Origin: Georgenia wutianyii
GTDB taxonomy: Bacteria; Actinomycetota; Actinomycetes; Actinomycetales; Actinomycetaceae
Direction: 5' to 3'
Length of the DNA stretch: 64,000 nucleotides
Assembly (NCBI RefSeq): GCF_006349365.1
Contig: NZ_CP040899.1
Coordinates: forward strand, 1,550,001 to 1,614,000
Under the pieces are notes generated by a model. It searched no databases. It had not been told where the DNA came from and worked only from the letters and a program-made list of their open reading frames with translations. The position numbers were made by a program, and so were the translations under genes. Shown here in pieces: positions 25,401 to 33,487 of the stretch; within the stretch, counting starts at the first letter, position 1; each line of letters begins with the position of its first letter.

Positions 25401-25568
25401 GAGCCGACCGACGCCGAGCTCACCGCCTTCCTCGACGGGATCGGCGCGATGAGCACCGATGAGATCCTCAAGCACACCGCCAACCCCGCGAACGATGCGG
25501 CGGCACGCGAGTTCCTGCTCTGCGTGTGCGCCGAACGATGGAAGGAAGAGGAGCGTACGAGTGTCTGA
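22458..25568 (+). CDS. DUF4157-domain protein, putative eCIS effector or loading factor
   Basis: A 1036-aa protein from GTG 22458 with GGAGG upstream. Residues ~110-195 form the DUF4157 (eCIS core) domain: AAFGTRLGHVRVHTDP-like RVHTD motif, FTTGSDIFFG, and the zinc-type HELAH motif of a putative metallopeptidase. A highly charged coiled-coil stretch rich in Glu, Lys and Arg follows (~215-260). The remaining ~750 residues are mostly helical with several Gly/Ala hydrophobic stretches and no domain I recognise. DUF4157 is known to mark proteins linked to eCIS cargo. A large unknown C-terminus after DUF4157 is the usual pattern for a toxin. The following gene overlaps by 8 bases. Confidence 0.8.
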   Translation: MSTSRVHETARTPVLDVAEQTPEAAGPARPVPLAGVAALTVGAADDRAEHDADVLADRALRRLHAGAGEEDAQQHRHGAGCGHLRRSAAAPAPGAVVGREGGDLDAATTAAIEGRRGRGAPLPGGVRRSMESAFGTRLGHVRVHTDPAAAGLNARVAARAFTTGSDIFFGAGQFAPGTPEGRQVLAHELAHVVSEPGPGVHRLFGGIGRAASRVKNSVLHPRETPTERAAREIEEERKRQDKDARKKREEEERAGVKRSKVLETSERAALKQSRKDGVAGRTAMTSAVYGEGTEWSDPVERHAGLAEAGSHLGVLQQMFEDALRFEKAAVSHLVKEHAGDPTWTDERIADQAYRETWLEGLPAEHLKHVRPPRETAAERLVIDVRRARTAANVRKTVNDEAAARTAAASVMGTLLPPEVEAVYESYVSHIDAAMQADPTLDPLTAAAQGEAVVWATTVAKIRTKRPPQGSALDLAAIDQARERLGLRQPPAPDERDTLTRAEDAVGTVGGYAGTGSTVAGLLVSAGGALVKDPEETKKPEAESPGLLAKGLSKLPLHSEITGAQKQVAAKQRSKPSDPLTTKDNVIAGITSVREIVTGLTGAVQSALKFAKATKRAYEDPDPRKALAAAKAGVDGLKGLNSTARSTANLAKAISPSVTESVGKVIPGFNIAGAALGVVSNAIDLADRSLRLGQTNETIFQARSRDKAATAVDVLVHPMLGLAQSYTKQVEKASWDTGVAVSDLATAIATVASGGGYGIPAAVQAGVKLLDTLHSLGHFVADEVLVEIARTAERESAVLHLEGGAENELRKHPAMAVDGIIMRAVRGDQVAQSFLATYEVDGRPISLAMLRALDAPDLGADAGVEDGFLTIRNAVLDDLGAEADPQHAYTTYKKKAGAFLGGVRASWRTTGDLATKRNKMDDAATGGAKGHRGLAWRLKMMLRGQEATTRSVNRTAVLWTHATGGVDTEGAAVVCGTHVLPAEPTDAELTAFLDGIGAMSTDEILKHTANPANDAAAREFLLCVCAERWKEEERTSV

Positions 25569-26067
25569 CGTCGAACTGCCGGAGGCAGTACCCATGACCG
25601 ACCCCCTGCCGGAGGCCGCGGAGTCGGCCAGTGACCTGCTGACCGCCTCGGTCCGGGCCCTCGTGGCCCGGGGACGGAGCGTCGAGGTGGACTGGGAGCT
25701 GGAGACATTCGTCCTCGGCGACGTGGTCATGGGGGTGGTGATGTCCTCCTCCCGCTCGGTCGTGCTGCACGCCGTGCGGCCCCAGCTGGTACCCGCCGGG
25801 GCGCTGGTCAACCTCGTCGAGGCGGTGCCCCGCATCAACACGCGGCTGAGCACCTCCGCCGTCGAGGTCGACCTCGGCACCGGGGCGCTGTCCGTGCGCG
25901 CCGGGCTGGAGATCGGCGACGTCGACGTCCCGGAGGAGGTCTTCGCCGCCCTCCTCGGCAACGTGCTCGACGAGGTCGAGCGGGCCTGGCGGGTCTACGG
26001 CCCCGTGCTGGAGGCGGTCATCGAGGGGCGTCTGGACCCCGCCGAGGTGGCCGGCCACTGGGAGTGA
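25561..26067 (+). CDS. YbjN-like acidic protein, possible effector chaperone
   Basis: A 168-aa acidic protein from GTG 25561, preceded by GGAAGAGGAG. The middle region (residues ~25-130) has the alternating helix-strand pattern of the YbjN/type III secretion chaperone fold, with VVMGVVMSSSRSVVLHAVRP and ALVNLVEAVPRINTRLSTSA. The start overlaps the end of the DUF4157 gene by 8 bases, so the two proteins are made together. An acidic chaperone-like protein coupled to a large putative effector suggests a cognate chaperone; this is inference. The last 50 bases overlap a convergent hydrolase gene. Confidence 0.65.
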   Translation: MSDVELPEAVPMTDPLPEAAESASDLLTASVRALVARGRSVEVDWELETFVLGDVVMGVVMSSSRSVVLHAVRPQLVPAGALVNLVEAVPRINTRLSTSAVEVDLGTGALSVRAGLEIGDVDVPEEVFAALLGNVLDEVERAWRVYGPVLEAVIEGRLDPAEVAGHWE

Positions 26068-26896
26068 CGAACTCGGCGAGCAGCCGGGCGAGCACCGCCG
26101 GCTGGTCGACGGGGACGAGGGTGGCGGAGTCCTCGACGACGACGAGCCTCCCGCGCGGGAACAGCCGGGCCAGCGCGGGACCGTGCTCGGGCGGCATGAG
26201 GCGGTCCTGCGCCGCCCACACGACGAGGACGGGACGGTCGAACGTGCTCAGCGCGCAGGACAGCCGCTCCAGCTCGGTGCGGCTCGGGGTCGAGCGGGCG
26301 AAGGTACGCAGGTCGCGGCGGACGAGCCGGTCGCGGCGCGCCGGCCGGAACCAGCCGTCCATGACGTCGCGGGGGACCGGGCGCCTGCTCATCCACCCCC
26401 ACCCGCCCGGCGCGCGGCGGAACCAGGTGAACCGCTGGAGCTGCATGACGAGCCAGAGCAGCGCGGGCACCCGCGCGGCCACCGCGACGGCCCTGCCGGC
26501 ACGCCCGGGCGGGTAGTTGTCGAAGGACTCGCAGGCGACGAGGACGGCCGCGGCGACGCGGGCGGTCTCGCCCTCGGCCAGGAGCAGCTGTGCCCCTCCC
26601 CAGTCGTTGAGGACGAGCGTGACGTCGGTGAGGTCGAGCGCCTCGAGCAGCTCCCCGACGAGGGCCGCGACGCCGCGGTGGGTGACGAGCTCGGGCCGGT
26701 CCATCGCCCGCTGGTGGCTGCCGAGCGGCAGCGTCGGGCAGATGCAGCGCACGCCCGGGCCGAGGGCGCGCACGACGTCCCGCCAGAGGGTGGCGTCCAT
26801 GTTCACCCCGTGCAGGAGGACGAGCGTGGGTCCGTCCCCGCCCGTGTCGACGTACTCGACGGTGCCCGCGGTGAGGGCGACCTCGCGTCGGTCCAT
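26018..26896 (-). CDS. Alpha/beta-hydrolase, dehalogenase-like with Asp nucleophile
   Basis: A 292-aa alpha/beta-hydrolase fold protein from ATG 26896. The oxyanion region LLHGVNMDATLW is followed by a nucleophile elbow VLNDWGGAQ (residues ~97-105), where Asp replaces the usual Ser. This Asp-Trp-Gly-Gly pattern is known from haloalkane dehalogenases and related Asp-nucleophile enzymes. A late acid (DRPVLVVWAAQDRLMPPEHG) and a possible C-terminal catalytic region follow. The substrate cannot be read from sequence. It is divergent from the HAD phosphatase gene and overlaps the 3' end of the YbjN-like gene by 50 bases. Confidence 0.8.
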   Translation of the reverse strand: MDRREVALTAGTVEYVDTGGDGPTLVLLHGVNMDATLWRDVVRALGPGVRCICPTLPLGSHQRAMDRPELVTHRGVAALVGELLEALDLTDVTLVLNDWGGAQLLLAEGETARVAAAVLVACESFDNYPPGRAGRAVAVAARVPALLWLVMQLQRFTWFRRAPGGWGWMSRRPVPRDVMDGWFRPARRDRLVRRDLRTFARSTPSRTELERLSCALSTFDRPVLVVWAAQDRLMPPEHGPALARLFPRGRLVVVEDSATLVPVDQPAVLARLLAEFVTPSGRPPRRGPDAPR

Positions 26897-26981
26897 GGTG
26901 CGAGGCTGCACCCTGCGGGCCGCCCGGGGGAAGGGAATATCACGGCCGGGCCGGACACGTCCGGCACTAGGATCGGGCACG

Positions 26982-27698
26982 ATGCCTACCACCTCCGCTC
27001 CCTCCTCCGTCACGTCCACGCGCCGCCCCGGCCACCCGGCGGCGGTGCTGTGGGACATGGACGGCACGATCGTCGACTCCGAGCCGTACTGGATCGCGAC
27101 CGAGACGGAGCTGGCCACCGAGAACGGCGGGACGTGGAGCCACGAGCAGGGACTGGCGATGGTCGGCAGGCCGATCGCCGACACCGCCGAGCTCCTGCGT
27201 GACCTCGGCGTCCCGGGCACCGTGGCGGAGATCTCCGACGAGCTCGTCCGGCGGGTGGCCGGCCGTATCCGCACCGAGGGCGCCCCGTGGCGCCCGGGCG
27301 CCCGTGAGCTGCTCACCGCGCTCGGTGAGGCGGGGATACCGTGCGCGCTCGTGACGATGTCCTACCGCGAGATGGCCGACGCCGTCCTCGAGGTGCTGCC
27401 CGAGGGCACGTTCGCGGCGGTCGTCACCGGTGACGAGGTCACCCACAGCAAGCCGCACCCCGAGCCGTACCTCACGGCCGCCCGCATGCTCGGCGTCGAC
27501 ATCCGTGACTGCGTCGCGTTCGAGGACTCCGTCCCCGGGGTCGCCTCCGCCGAGGCGTCCGGTGCCGCGACCGTCGTCGTGCCGATGATGATCCCCATCC
27601 CGCCGGCGCCCGGGCGCAGCATGGTCCACACGCTCGAGGGCCTGACGATCGAGGACCTCGCGTCCGTCCTCGCCGGGACCCCGCTCGTCCGCATGTGA
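26982..27698 (+). CDS. HAD-superfamily phosphatase (beta-phosphoglucomutase-like)
   Basis: A 238-aa HAD hydrolase starting at ATG 26982. Motif I is WDMDGTIVDSEP (nucleophile Asp in DMD), motif II is LVTMSY, motif III Lys lies in HSKPHPEPYL, and motif IV is FEDSVPGVASA. The helical cap follows motif I, as in the beta-phosphoglucomutase/phosphoglycolate group. The product should dephosphorylate a small sugar phosphate or similar metabolite in the cytoplasm. The first ~18 residues are Thr/Ser/Pro rich and may not be needed. It stands alone between divergent and convergent neighbours. Confidence 0.9.
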   Translation: MPTTSAPSSVTSTRRPGHPAAVLWDMDGTIVDSEPYWIATETELATENGGTWSHEQGLAMVGRPIADTAELLRDLGVPGTVAEISDELVRRVAGRIRTEGAPWRPGARELLTALGEAGIPCALVTMSYREMADAVLEVLPEGTFAAVVTGDEVTHSKPHPEPYLTAARMLGVDIRDCVAFEDSVPGVASAEASGAATVVVPMMIPIPPAPGRSMVHTLEGLTIEDLASVLAGTPLVRM

Positions 27699-27716
27699 CC
27701 CCGGCGAGCGCCGCCG

Positions 27717-28646
27717 TCAGGCGAGGCCGGCGCCGACGGTCGTCCGGCGGGTGGCGGTGAGGAGGCGGTCCAGGCCCTCCTGCGGCGGCTCGGGGGGCGT
27801 GCCGCCGAACGCCGGGCACAGGGCGCGGAAGCTGCACCAGTCGCACAGCCGCGAGGTGCGCGGCACGAACCGCCCGCTCTCGGCCGCGCGGGCGATGGCG
27901 CCCCACACCGACTCGATCTGCTCCTCGGTGGCGAGCAGCTCGTCCTGCGTGGGGTCCAGGGTGAGGACCTGTCCGTCACCGAGGTAGACGAGCTGCAGCC
28001 GGCGCGGCGGGGTGCCGGTGAGCCGCCAGAGGATGAGCCCGTAGAAGCGCATCTGGAACAGGGCGTCGGCGGCCCACTGCGGCTTGGGGGAGCGGCCGGT
28101 CTTGTAGTCGACGACGCGCACCGCACCGTTCGGGGCGACGTCGAGCCGGTCGACGAAGCCGCGCAGGAGCACCCCGGAGGCGAGCTCCACCTCGACGAGC
28201 TTCTCGCGCTCCGCCGGCTCGAGCCGCTGCGGGTTCTCCACCTGGAAGTAGCGCTCGACGAGCTCGCGCGCGCTCACCAGCCAGGCGTGCAGCTCCTCCG
28301 GCGTCCCGAACATCTGCTCGACGTCTGGGCGCTCGGCGCGCAGGTCCTCCCAGGCGGGGGCGAGCAGCTCGACGCCCGCGGCCGGGTCGCGACGGTCGGC
28401 GGGCAGGTCGTAGAGCCGCTCGAGGACGCTGTGGACGAGGGTGCCGCGAGCCGCGGCCGGGCTCGGCGGCTCGGGCAGCCGGTCCACGGCGCGGAAGCGG
28501 AAGAGCAGCGGGCACTGCATGAAGTCCTTGGCACGCGAGGGCGACAACGCCACCGGACGGGGCTCCTGCGGGGCGTCCGCCGGGGGGACGGCGGAGGGCA
28601 CGAGGGCCACCGGGGACGTCGCGGTCTCTGTGCTGCTCACTGCCAT
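27717..28646 (-). CDS. RecB/Cas4-family PD-(D/E)XK nuclease with likely 4Fe-4S cluster
   Basis: A 309-aa protein from ATG 28646. It has the RecB-family nuclease motifs: LSPSRAKDFMQCPLLFRFR at the start, RGTLVHSVLERLY, GFVDRLDV, and the catalytic VVDYKTGRSPKP. One Cys in MQCP plus three near the C-terminus (RLCDWCSFRALCPAFGG) form the pattern of the iron-sulfur cluster in AddB and Cas4 nucleases. Stand-alone copies of this type are common in actinobacteria next to the M50 protease and trmI genes, as here. The role is DNA end processing or repair, exact pathway unknown. Confidence 0.9.
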   Translation of the reverse strand: MAVSSTETATSPVALVPSAVPPADAPQEPRPVALSPSRAKDFMQCPLLFRFRAVDRLPEPPSPAAARGTLVHSVLERLYDLPADRRDPAAGVELLAPAWEDLRAERPDVEQMFGTPEELHAWLVSARELVERYFQVENPQRLEPAEREKLVEVELASGVLLRGFVDRLDVAPNGAVRVVDYKTGRSPKPQWAADALFQMRFYGLILWRLTGTPPRRLQLVYLGDGQVLTLDPTQDELLATEEQIESVWGAIARAAESGRFVPRTSRLCDWCSFRALCPAFGGTPPEPPQEGLDRLLTATRRTTVGAGLA

Positions 28647-28733
28647 GGCGCCACTGTAGGCAGAGGCTCCGACACTGCCGGTGCCTCCCACGCCGGATGT
28701 GGGCAGGGCGGCACCGGGACGTAGGGTGCGGGA

Positions 28734-29858
28734 ATGACACGTCTGGGGCAGCGCACCTCCTCGGGCTGGGTGATCGGCCGCATCCGCGGTGTTCCCGTCG
28801 TGTTCGCGCCGTCGTGGTTCCTCATGGCCGCCGTGCTCGGGATCATCGTCGCGCCGACGATCACCCGCGTGGTGCCCGAGGCCACGACCACCGCCACCGT
28901 GCTCGCCGCCGCGAGCGTCCCGGTCACCCTCATGATCGGCGTCCTCGCCCACGAGATCGCCCACGGCCTCGTCGGCCAGGCCGTCGGCTCCCCGCCGCGG
29001 GAGTACGTGCTCACCCTGTGGGGCGGGCACACGCAGTTCGACGCCGACATGCGCACCCCGGGCGCCTCGGCGCTCGTCTCGGTCGTCGGCCCGCTGGCCA
29101 ACGCCGTGCTCGCAGGGCTCGCCTGGTTCGCCCTCGGGTTCGCCGAGTCCCCGCTCGTCGCGGTGCTCTGGCAGATCGCGGCACTGAGCAACGCCGCCGT
29201 CGCGTTCTTCAACCTGCTGCCCGGGTACCCGCTCGACGGCGGGCGCATCCTGGAGGCGGCGGTGTGGAAGGTGACGGGCGACCGGCTCGCCGGGCTCAGC
29301 GCGGCCGGCTGGGGTGGGCGCGTCGTCGCCGTTGCGGTCGTCGTGGTCGGCCTGGGCCGCCCCCTCGCGCTCGGCCTGCGCCCGACGACCTTCACGGTGC
29401 TGTGGGTCGGTCTGCTCGCCTTCTACCTGTGGGCGGGCTCCAGCCAGGCGGTGAACACCGCCCGGGCGCGGCGCCGTGCGGCGGGCATCGACCTGCGGTC
29501 GGTCGCCCAGCCGGCCCTCGCCCTGCCCGCCTCCGCCCCGGTCGCCGCAGCGGACGCCGCGGCCGGCCGTCGCGTCGTCCTCCTCGGCCCGGCCGGTGAG
29601 GTCGTCGGGCTCGTCGACGACGCCGTCCTCGCCCAGGTGCCCCCCGCCGCGCGGGCGACGACCCCGTTGACCGCCGTCGCCTCCGTGCTCCCGCCGACGA
29701 GCGTCGTCACCCGGCTCACCGGCGCCGCCGGGGTCGGGGCCGCGGCGCAGGCGGCCCGCACGAGCCCGGCGATCGTCCTCGTCGACGGCGCGGCGGGCGT
29801 CGTCGGGGTGCTCACGGTGGACCGCCTGGAGGAGGCGCTGCGCCGGACCCGGCCCTGA
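28734..29858 (+). CDS. Site-2-protease family (M50) intramembrane zinc protease
   Basis: A 374-aa membrane protein. The zinc motif HEIAHGLVG lies in a membrane helix near residue 72, and the second metal motif NLLPGYPLDGGRILEA is near 165. About six helices are visible before residue ~240. The C-terminal ~130 residues (VVLLGPAGEVVGLVDD and AIVLVDGAAGVVGVLT) look like a pair of CBS-type domains, which regulate this subfamily by nucleotide binding. Such proteases cut membrane substrates, often anti-sigma factors; the target here is unknown. It is divergent from the nuclease gene. Confidence 0.9.
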   Translation: MTRLGQRTSSGWVIGRIRGVPVVFAPSWFLMAAVLGIIVAPTITRVVPEATTTATVLAAASVPVTLMIGVLAHEIAHGLVGQAVGSPPREYVLTLWGGHTQFDADMRTPGASALVSVVGPLANAVLAGLAWFALGFAESPLVAVLWQIAALSNAAVAFFNLLPGYPLDGGRILEAAVWKVTGDRLAGLSAAGWGGRVVAVAVVVVGLGRPLALGLRPTTFTVLWVGLLAFYLWAGSSQAVNTARARRRAAGIDLRSVAQPALALPASAPVAAADAAAGRRVVLLGPAGEVVGLVDDAVLAQVPPAARATTPLTAVASVLPPTSVVTRLTGAAGVGAAAQAARTSPAIVLVDGAAGVVGVLTVDRLEEALRRTRP

Positions 29859-29906
29859 GTGTCGGTGGCGCGGTCTACTCTCGGCCGCACGAGAGGGGTG
29901 GTGGCG

Positions 29907-30341
29907 GTGGCGCATCCGCAGATGTTCGAGGACGACGACCCCTACCTCGCGCGCGTCCGGGCGATCGCCCTGGGCTTCCCCGACGCCACCGAGGCCGTCT
30001 CGCACGGCCGGCCCACGTTCCGGGCGCGCAAGATCTTCGCCGTCTACGGCAGCTCGACGAAGGGCGACGCCGCCACCCGGGTGCGCTACCCGCGGGGCCT
30101 GGTCCTCTCCCCGGAGGACAGCGAGCGGCCCGCCCTCGCGGAGGACCCGCGCTTCTTCCTGCCCGCCTACTACGGCCCCTTCGGGTGGGTCGGGCTCGAC
30201 CTGGGCTACGCGTCGCCGGAGGAGGTCGACTGGCAGGAGGTCGCCGAGCTGCTCGACGGCTCCTACCGGCAGGTGGCCGGCCCCCGGCTCGTCGCCCGCC
30301 TCGAGCAGGAGGGAGGCCCCGCCGGCTCGGCAGCGCCCTGA
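29907..30341 (+). CDS. MmcQ/YjbR-family protein
   Basis: A 144-aa protein of the YjbR/MmcQ family (double-wing DNA-binding-like fold), with ALGFPDATEAVSHGRPTFRARK near the start, FFLPAYYGPFGWVGLDL in the middle and a C-terminal helix. The start is placed at GTG 29907 because GAGAGGGG lies about eight bases before it; a GTG at 29859 overlapping the protease stop would add 16 residues. The biochemical role of the family is unproven. Confidence 0.8.
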   Translation: MAHPQMFEDDDPYLARVRAIALGFPDATEAVSHGRPTFRARKIFAVYGSSTKGDAATRVRYPRGLVLSPEDSERPALAEDPRFFLPAYYGPFGWVGLDLGYASPEEVDWQEVAELLDGSYRQVAGPRLVARLEQEGGPAGSAAP

Positions 30342-30407
30342 CCACCCCGGTCAGGGAACGGGCGAACCGCCCTTCCCGTGAGGTGTGAGTGGTGTCACCC
30401 TGGAGTC

Positions 30408-30686
30408 ATGTGCCGCAACATCCACACCCTGTACAACTTCGCGCCGCCGGCGACCTCCGAGGAGGTCCAGGCCGCCGCCCTGCAGTACGTGCGCAAGGTG
30501 GCCGGCATGACCAAGCCCTCCCAGGCCAACCAGGAGGCGTTCGACGCCGCGGTCGCCCAGGTCGCCCACGCCACCCAGCACCTGCTCGACGCCCTCGTCA
30601 CCACCGCTCCCGCGAAGGACCGGAAGACCGAGGCAGCCAAGGCACGCGAGCGCGCCCGGCAGCGGTACGACGCCCAGTACGCCTGA
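30408..30686 (+). CDS. DUF2277 family small protein
   Basis: A 92-aa protein starting [19 protein letters not shown], the hallmark start of DUF2277. It is helical throughout, with a basic C-terminal helix ([16 protein letters not shown]). Function is unknown, but the family is widespread in actinobacteria and other soil bacteria. It lies alone between the YjbR-like gene and trmI, with a 44-base gap before trmI. Confidence 0.85.
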   Translation: MCRNIHTLYNFAPPATSEEVQAAALQYVRKVAGMTKPSQANQEAFDAAVAQVAHATQHLLDALVTTAPAKDRKTEAAKARERARQRYDAQYA

Positions 30687-30730
30687 GCCGGCGACAGGCG
30701 GAGGACGCCGGGTTTGTAGACTCGTCGATC

Positions 30731-31771
30731 GTGACTTCACATCCCGACGCCCCCGCCGACCGTCCGCTCGGCCCCGCGGGGCGGCGCGGCCCCCTCGCCG
30801 TCGGGGAGCGCGTCCAGCTCACCGACCCCAAGGGCCGCCTCCACACGATCACCCTCGACCCGGCCGCGACGTTCCAGACCCACCGCGGCTACCTGCGCCA
30901 CGACGAGGTGATCGGCCGTCCGGAAGGGATCGTCGTCGCCACGACGGGCGGGGTGGAGTACCTCGTCCTGCGTCCGCTGCTCGCCGACCACGTCCTGTCG
31001 ATGCCACGGGGTGCCGCCGTCGTCTACCCCAAGGACGCCGCCCAGATCGTCGCGATGGCCGACATCTTCCCGGGCGCGCGCGTCGTCGAGGCGGGCGTCG
31101 GGTCCGGCGCGCTGAGCATGTCGCTGCTCCAGGCCGTAGGCCCCACCGGCCGCCTGCTGTCGGTCGAGCGGCGCGCCGACTTCGCCGAGATCGCCCAGGC
31201 CAACGCCCGCGCCTGGTTCGGGACCGACCACCCGGCGTGGGAGGTCGTCGTCGGCGACCTCGCCGAGGTGCTGCCCACCGCGGTCGAGCCGGGCTCGGTC
31301 GACCGCGTCGTCCTCGACATGCTCGCGCCGTGGGAGAACCTCCAGGTCGCCGCCGACGCGCTGGCCCCGGGCGGTGTGCTCATCGCCTACGTCGCCACGA
31401 CCACCCAGCTGTCCCGCTTCGTCGAGGACGCCAAGGACTCCGAGCTGTTCACCGAGCCGCGGGCGTGGGAGACGCTCCTGCGCGGCTGGCACCTCGAGGG
31501 CCTGGCGGTGCGGCCCGACCACCGGATGGTCGGGCACACCGGCTTCCTCGTGACGACCCGACGCATGGCACCGGGCGTCACCCCGCCGCTGCGCAAGCGG
31601 CGCCCGGCCAAGGGCGCCTACCCCGTCGAGGAGGAGTGGGCCGAGGACCTGGGGGAGCGGACCGTCTCGGACAAGAAGATCCGCCGGGTGCGCCGCGACC
31701 AGGACCGCGCCGAGCGCCTGCGCGAGGAAGGCACCGCGACGCGTCCCGAGGGGGACTCTCCCACCCAGTGA
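30731..31771 (+). CDS. trmI: tRNA (adenine(58)-N1)-methyltransferase TrmI
   Basis: A 346-aa protein from GTG 30731. It has the TrmI layout: an N-terminal beta domain (residues ~20-85), then a Rossmann methyltransferase with SAM motif [16 protein letters not shown] near residue 118, [11 protein letters not shown], and [13 protein letters not shown]. The enzyme methylates A58 in the T loop of tRNAs. The C-terminus is basic and low complexity. The position directly upstream of the ARC ATPase gene is the usual actinobacterial synteny. Confidence 0.93.
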   Translation: MTSHPDAPADRPLGPAGRRGPLAVGERVQLTDPKGRLHTITLDPAATFQTHRGYLRHDEVIGRPEGIVVATTGGVEYLVLRPLLADHVLSMPRGAAVVYPKDAAQIVAMADIFPGARVVEAGVGSGALSMSLLQAVGPTGRLLSVERRADFAEIAQANARAWFGTDHPAWEVVVGDLAEVLPTAVEPGSVDRVVLDMLAPWENLQVAADALAPGGVLIAYVATTTQLSRFVEDAKDSELFTEPRAWETLLRGWHLEGLAVRPDHRMVGHTGFLVTTRRMAPGVTPPLRKRRPAKGAYPVEEEWAEDLGERTVSDKKIRRVRRDQDRAERLREEGTATRPEGDSPTQ

Positions 31772-31836
31772 CCGGGCGCGCGCCCGGCGCGCCGGGTGAC
31801 CTACCGTGGGGGCAGTCGAGCAGGGAAGGGGCCGTG

Positions 31837-33474
31837 ATGGCCGAGGCGGGGATGGACGGGTTCCGGACCGACCGGGTCAAGGAGCTCGAGCAGCAGGCGG
31901 CCAGTCTCGCGACGAAGAACGAGCGGCTCGCCACGGCGCTCCAGGGGGCGCGTGAGCGCCTGGAGACCATGCAGGAGCAGATCGACGCCCTGTCCCGCCC
32001 GCCCGCGAGCTTCGCCACCGTGCTCGCCGTCGACGTGCCCGCCCGCGAGGTCGAGGTGCTCTCCAGCGGCCGTCACCTCCGCGTGGCCGCCGCGCCGTCC
32101 CTGCCCCTCGGGGCGCTGCGCCCGGGCCAGCAGGTCCGGCTCAACGAGGCGCTCGTCGCCGTGCAGCCCGGCGGCTACGAGGAGACGGGGGAGCTCGTCG
32201 CCGTCAAGGAGGTCGTCGACGACGCGCGGGTGCTCGTCGTCGCCCGCTCCGACGACGAGCGCGTGCTGCGCCTCGCCGCCCCGCTGCGCGACACCGGCAT
32301 CCGGGTGGGGGACACGCTGCTCGCCGACCTGCGCAGCGGGTTCGCCCTCGAGCACGTCGAGCGCTCGGAGGTGGAGGACCTGCTCCTGGAGGAGACGCCC
32401 GACGTCGACTACGGGGACATCGGCGGCCTCGGTCCGCAGATCGAGCAGATCCGCGACGCCGTCGAGCTGCCCTTCCGGCACCCCGAGCTCTACCGCGAGC
32501 ACGGCCTCAAGCCGCCCAAGGGCGTCCTGCTCTACGGACCGCCCGGGTGCGGAAAGACGCTCATCGCCAAGGCGGTGGCGACGTCCCTCGCCGGCACCGG
32601 TGAGGACGGCCGGCGCAAGGGCAGCTACTTCCTCAACATCAAGGGCCCCGAGCTCCTCAACAAGTACGTCGGGGAGACCGAGCGCCAGATCCGGGTGATC
32701 TTCGCCCGCGCCCGGGAGAAGGCCGCGCTCGGTCTGCCGGTCGTCGTCTTCTTCGACGAGATGGACTCCCTGTTCCGCACCCGCGGCACCGGCGTGTCCA
32801 GCGACGTCGAGACGACCGTCGTGCCCCAGCTGCTCGCCGAGATCGACGGTGTGGAGAAGCTCGAGAACGTCGTCATCATCGGCGCCTCGAACCGCGAGGA
32901 CATGATCGACCCGGCGATCCTGCGTCCCGGCCGGCTCGACGTGAAGATCAAGATCGAGCGGCCCGACGCCGCCGGCGCCCGGGAGATCCTCGCCAAGTAC
33001 CTCACCGCCGACCTGCCGATCCACCCCGAGGAGCTCGCGCGCCACGACGGCGACCCGCGCGCCGTCGTCGCCGCCATGGCCGAGGCCGTGGTCGCGCGGC
33101 TGTACTCCACGACGCACGACAACCGGTTCCTCGAGGTCACCTACGCGAGCGGGGACAAGGAGGTCCTGTACTTCAAGGACTTCGCCTCCGGGGCGATGAT
33201 GGCCAACATCGTCGACCGCGCGAAGAAGGCCGCGATCAAGGACCTCATCGCCACCGGCGAGCGCGGGCTGCGCACCTCCCACCTGCTCGCCGGCTACGCC
33301 GCCGAGATGCGGGAGAACGAGGACCTGCCCTCGACGACGAACCCCGACGACTGGGCGCGCGTCGCCGGCCGCAAGGGCGAGCGGATCGTCTTCATGCGCA
33401 CGCTCGGCAGCGGCGGGGGGACCGGGGAGGGCGCCGAGCCCACCCGCGTCGTCGAGACCCGCGACTACCTGTGA
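31837..33474 (+). CDS. arc: ARC/Mpa proteasomal AAA+ ATPase
   Basis: A 545-aa proteasomal ATPase from ATG 31837 with GGGAAGGG upstream. Residues ~10-50 form the coiled coil that captures Pup; two OB domains follow (~55-200). The AAA module has Walker [10 protein letters not shown] near 235, Walker [10 protein letters not shown] near 304 and the arginine region [16 protein letters not shown]. The enzyme unfolds pupylated proteins. The C-terminus ends DYL: the penultimate Tyr is the kind used by Mpa to dock and open the 20S core. It precedes dop by 13 bases. No 20S genes are present in this window, which is odd given the kept docking tail. Confidence 0.95.
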   Translation: MAEAGMDGFRTDRVKELEQQAASLATKNERLATALQGARERLETMQEQIDALSRPPASFATVLAVDVPAREVEVLSSGRHLRVAAAPSLPLGALRPGQQVRLNEALVAVQPGGYEETGELVAVKEVVDDARVLVVARSDDERVLRLAAPLRDTGIRVGDTLLADLRSGFALEHVERSEVEDLLLEETPDVDYGDIGGLGPQIEQIRDAVELPFRHPELYREHGLKPPKGVLLYGPPGCGKTLIAKAVATSLAGTGEDGRRKGSYFLNIKGPELLNKYVGETERQIRVIFARAREKAALGLPVVVFFDEMDSLFRTRGTGVSSDVETTVVPQLLAEIDGVEKLENVVIIGASNREDMIDPAILRPGRLDVKIKIERPDAAGAREILAKYLTADLPIHPEELARHDGDPRAVVAAMAEAVVARLYSTTHDNRFLEVTYASGDKEVLYFKDFASGAMMANIVDRAKKAAIKDLIATGERGLRTSHLLAGYAAEMRENEDLPSTTNPDDWARVAGRKGERIVFMRTLGSGGGTGEGAEPTRVVETRDYL

Positions 33475-33487
33475 GCGGGGTGCCGCG

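Noticed and set aside
22356..25961. A long reverse-strand open frame opposite the DUF4157 gene
   Set aside because: It has no recognisable domain, and the forward frame has DUF4157, a good start and coupling to the next gene.
27717..28646. Cas4 nuclease of a CRISPR system
   Set aside because: The motifs fit the Cas4/RecB group, but no other cas gene or array is near, and stand-alone copies at this place are normal in actinobacteria.
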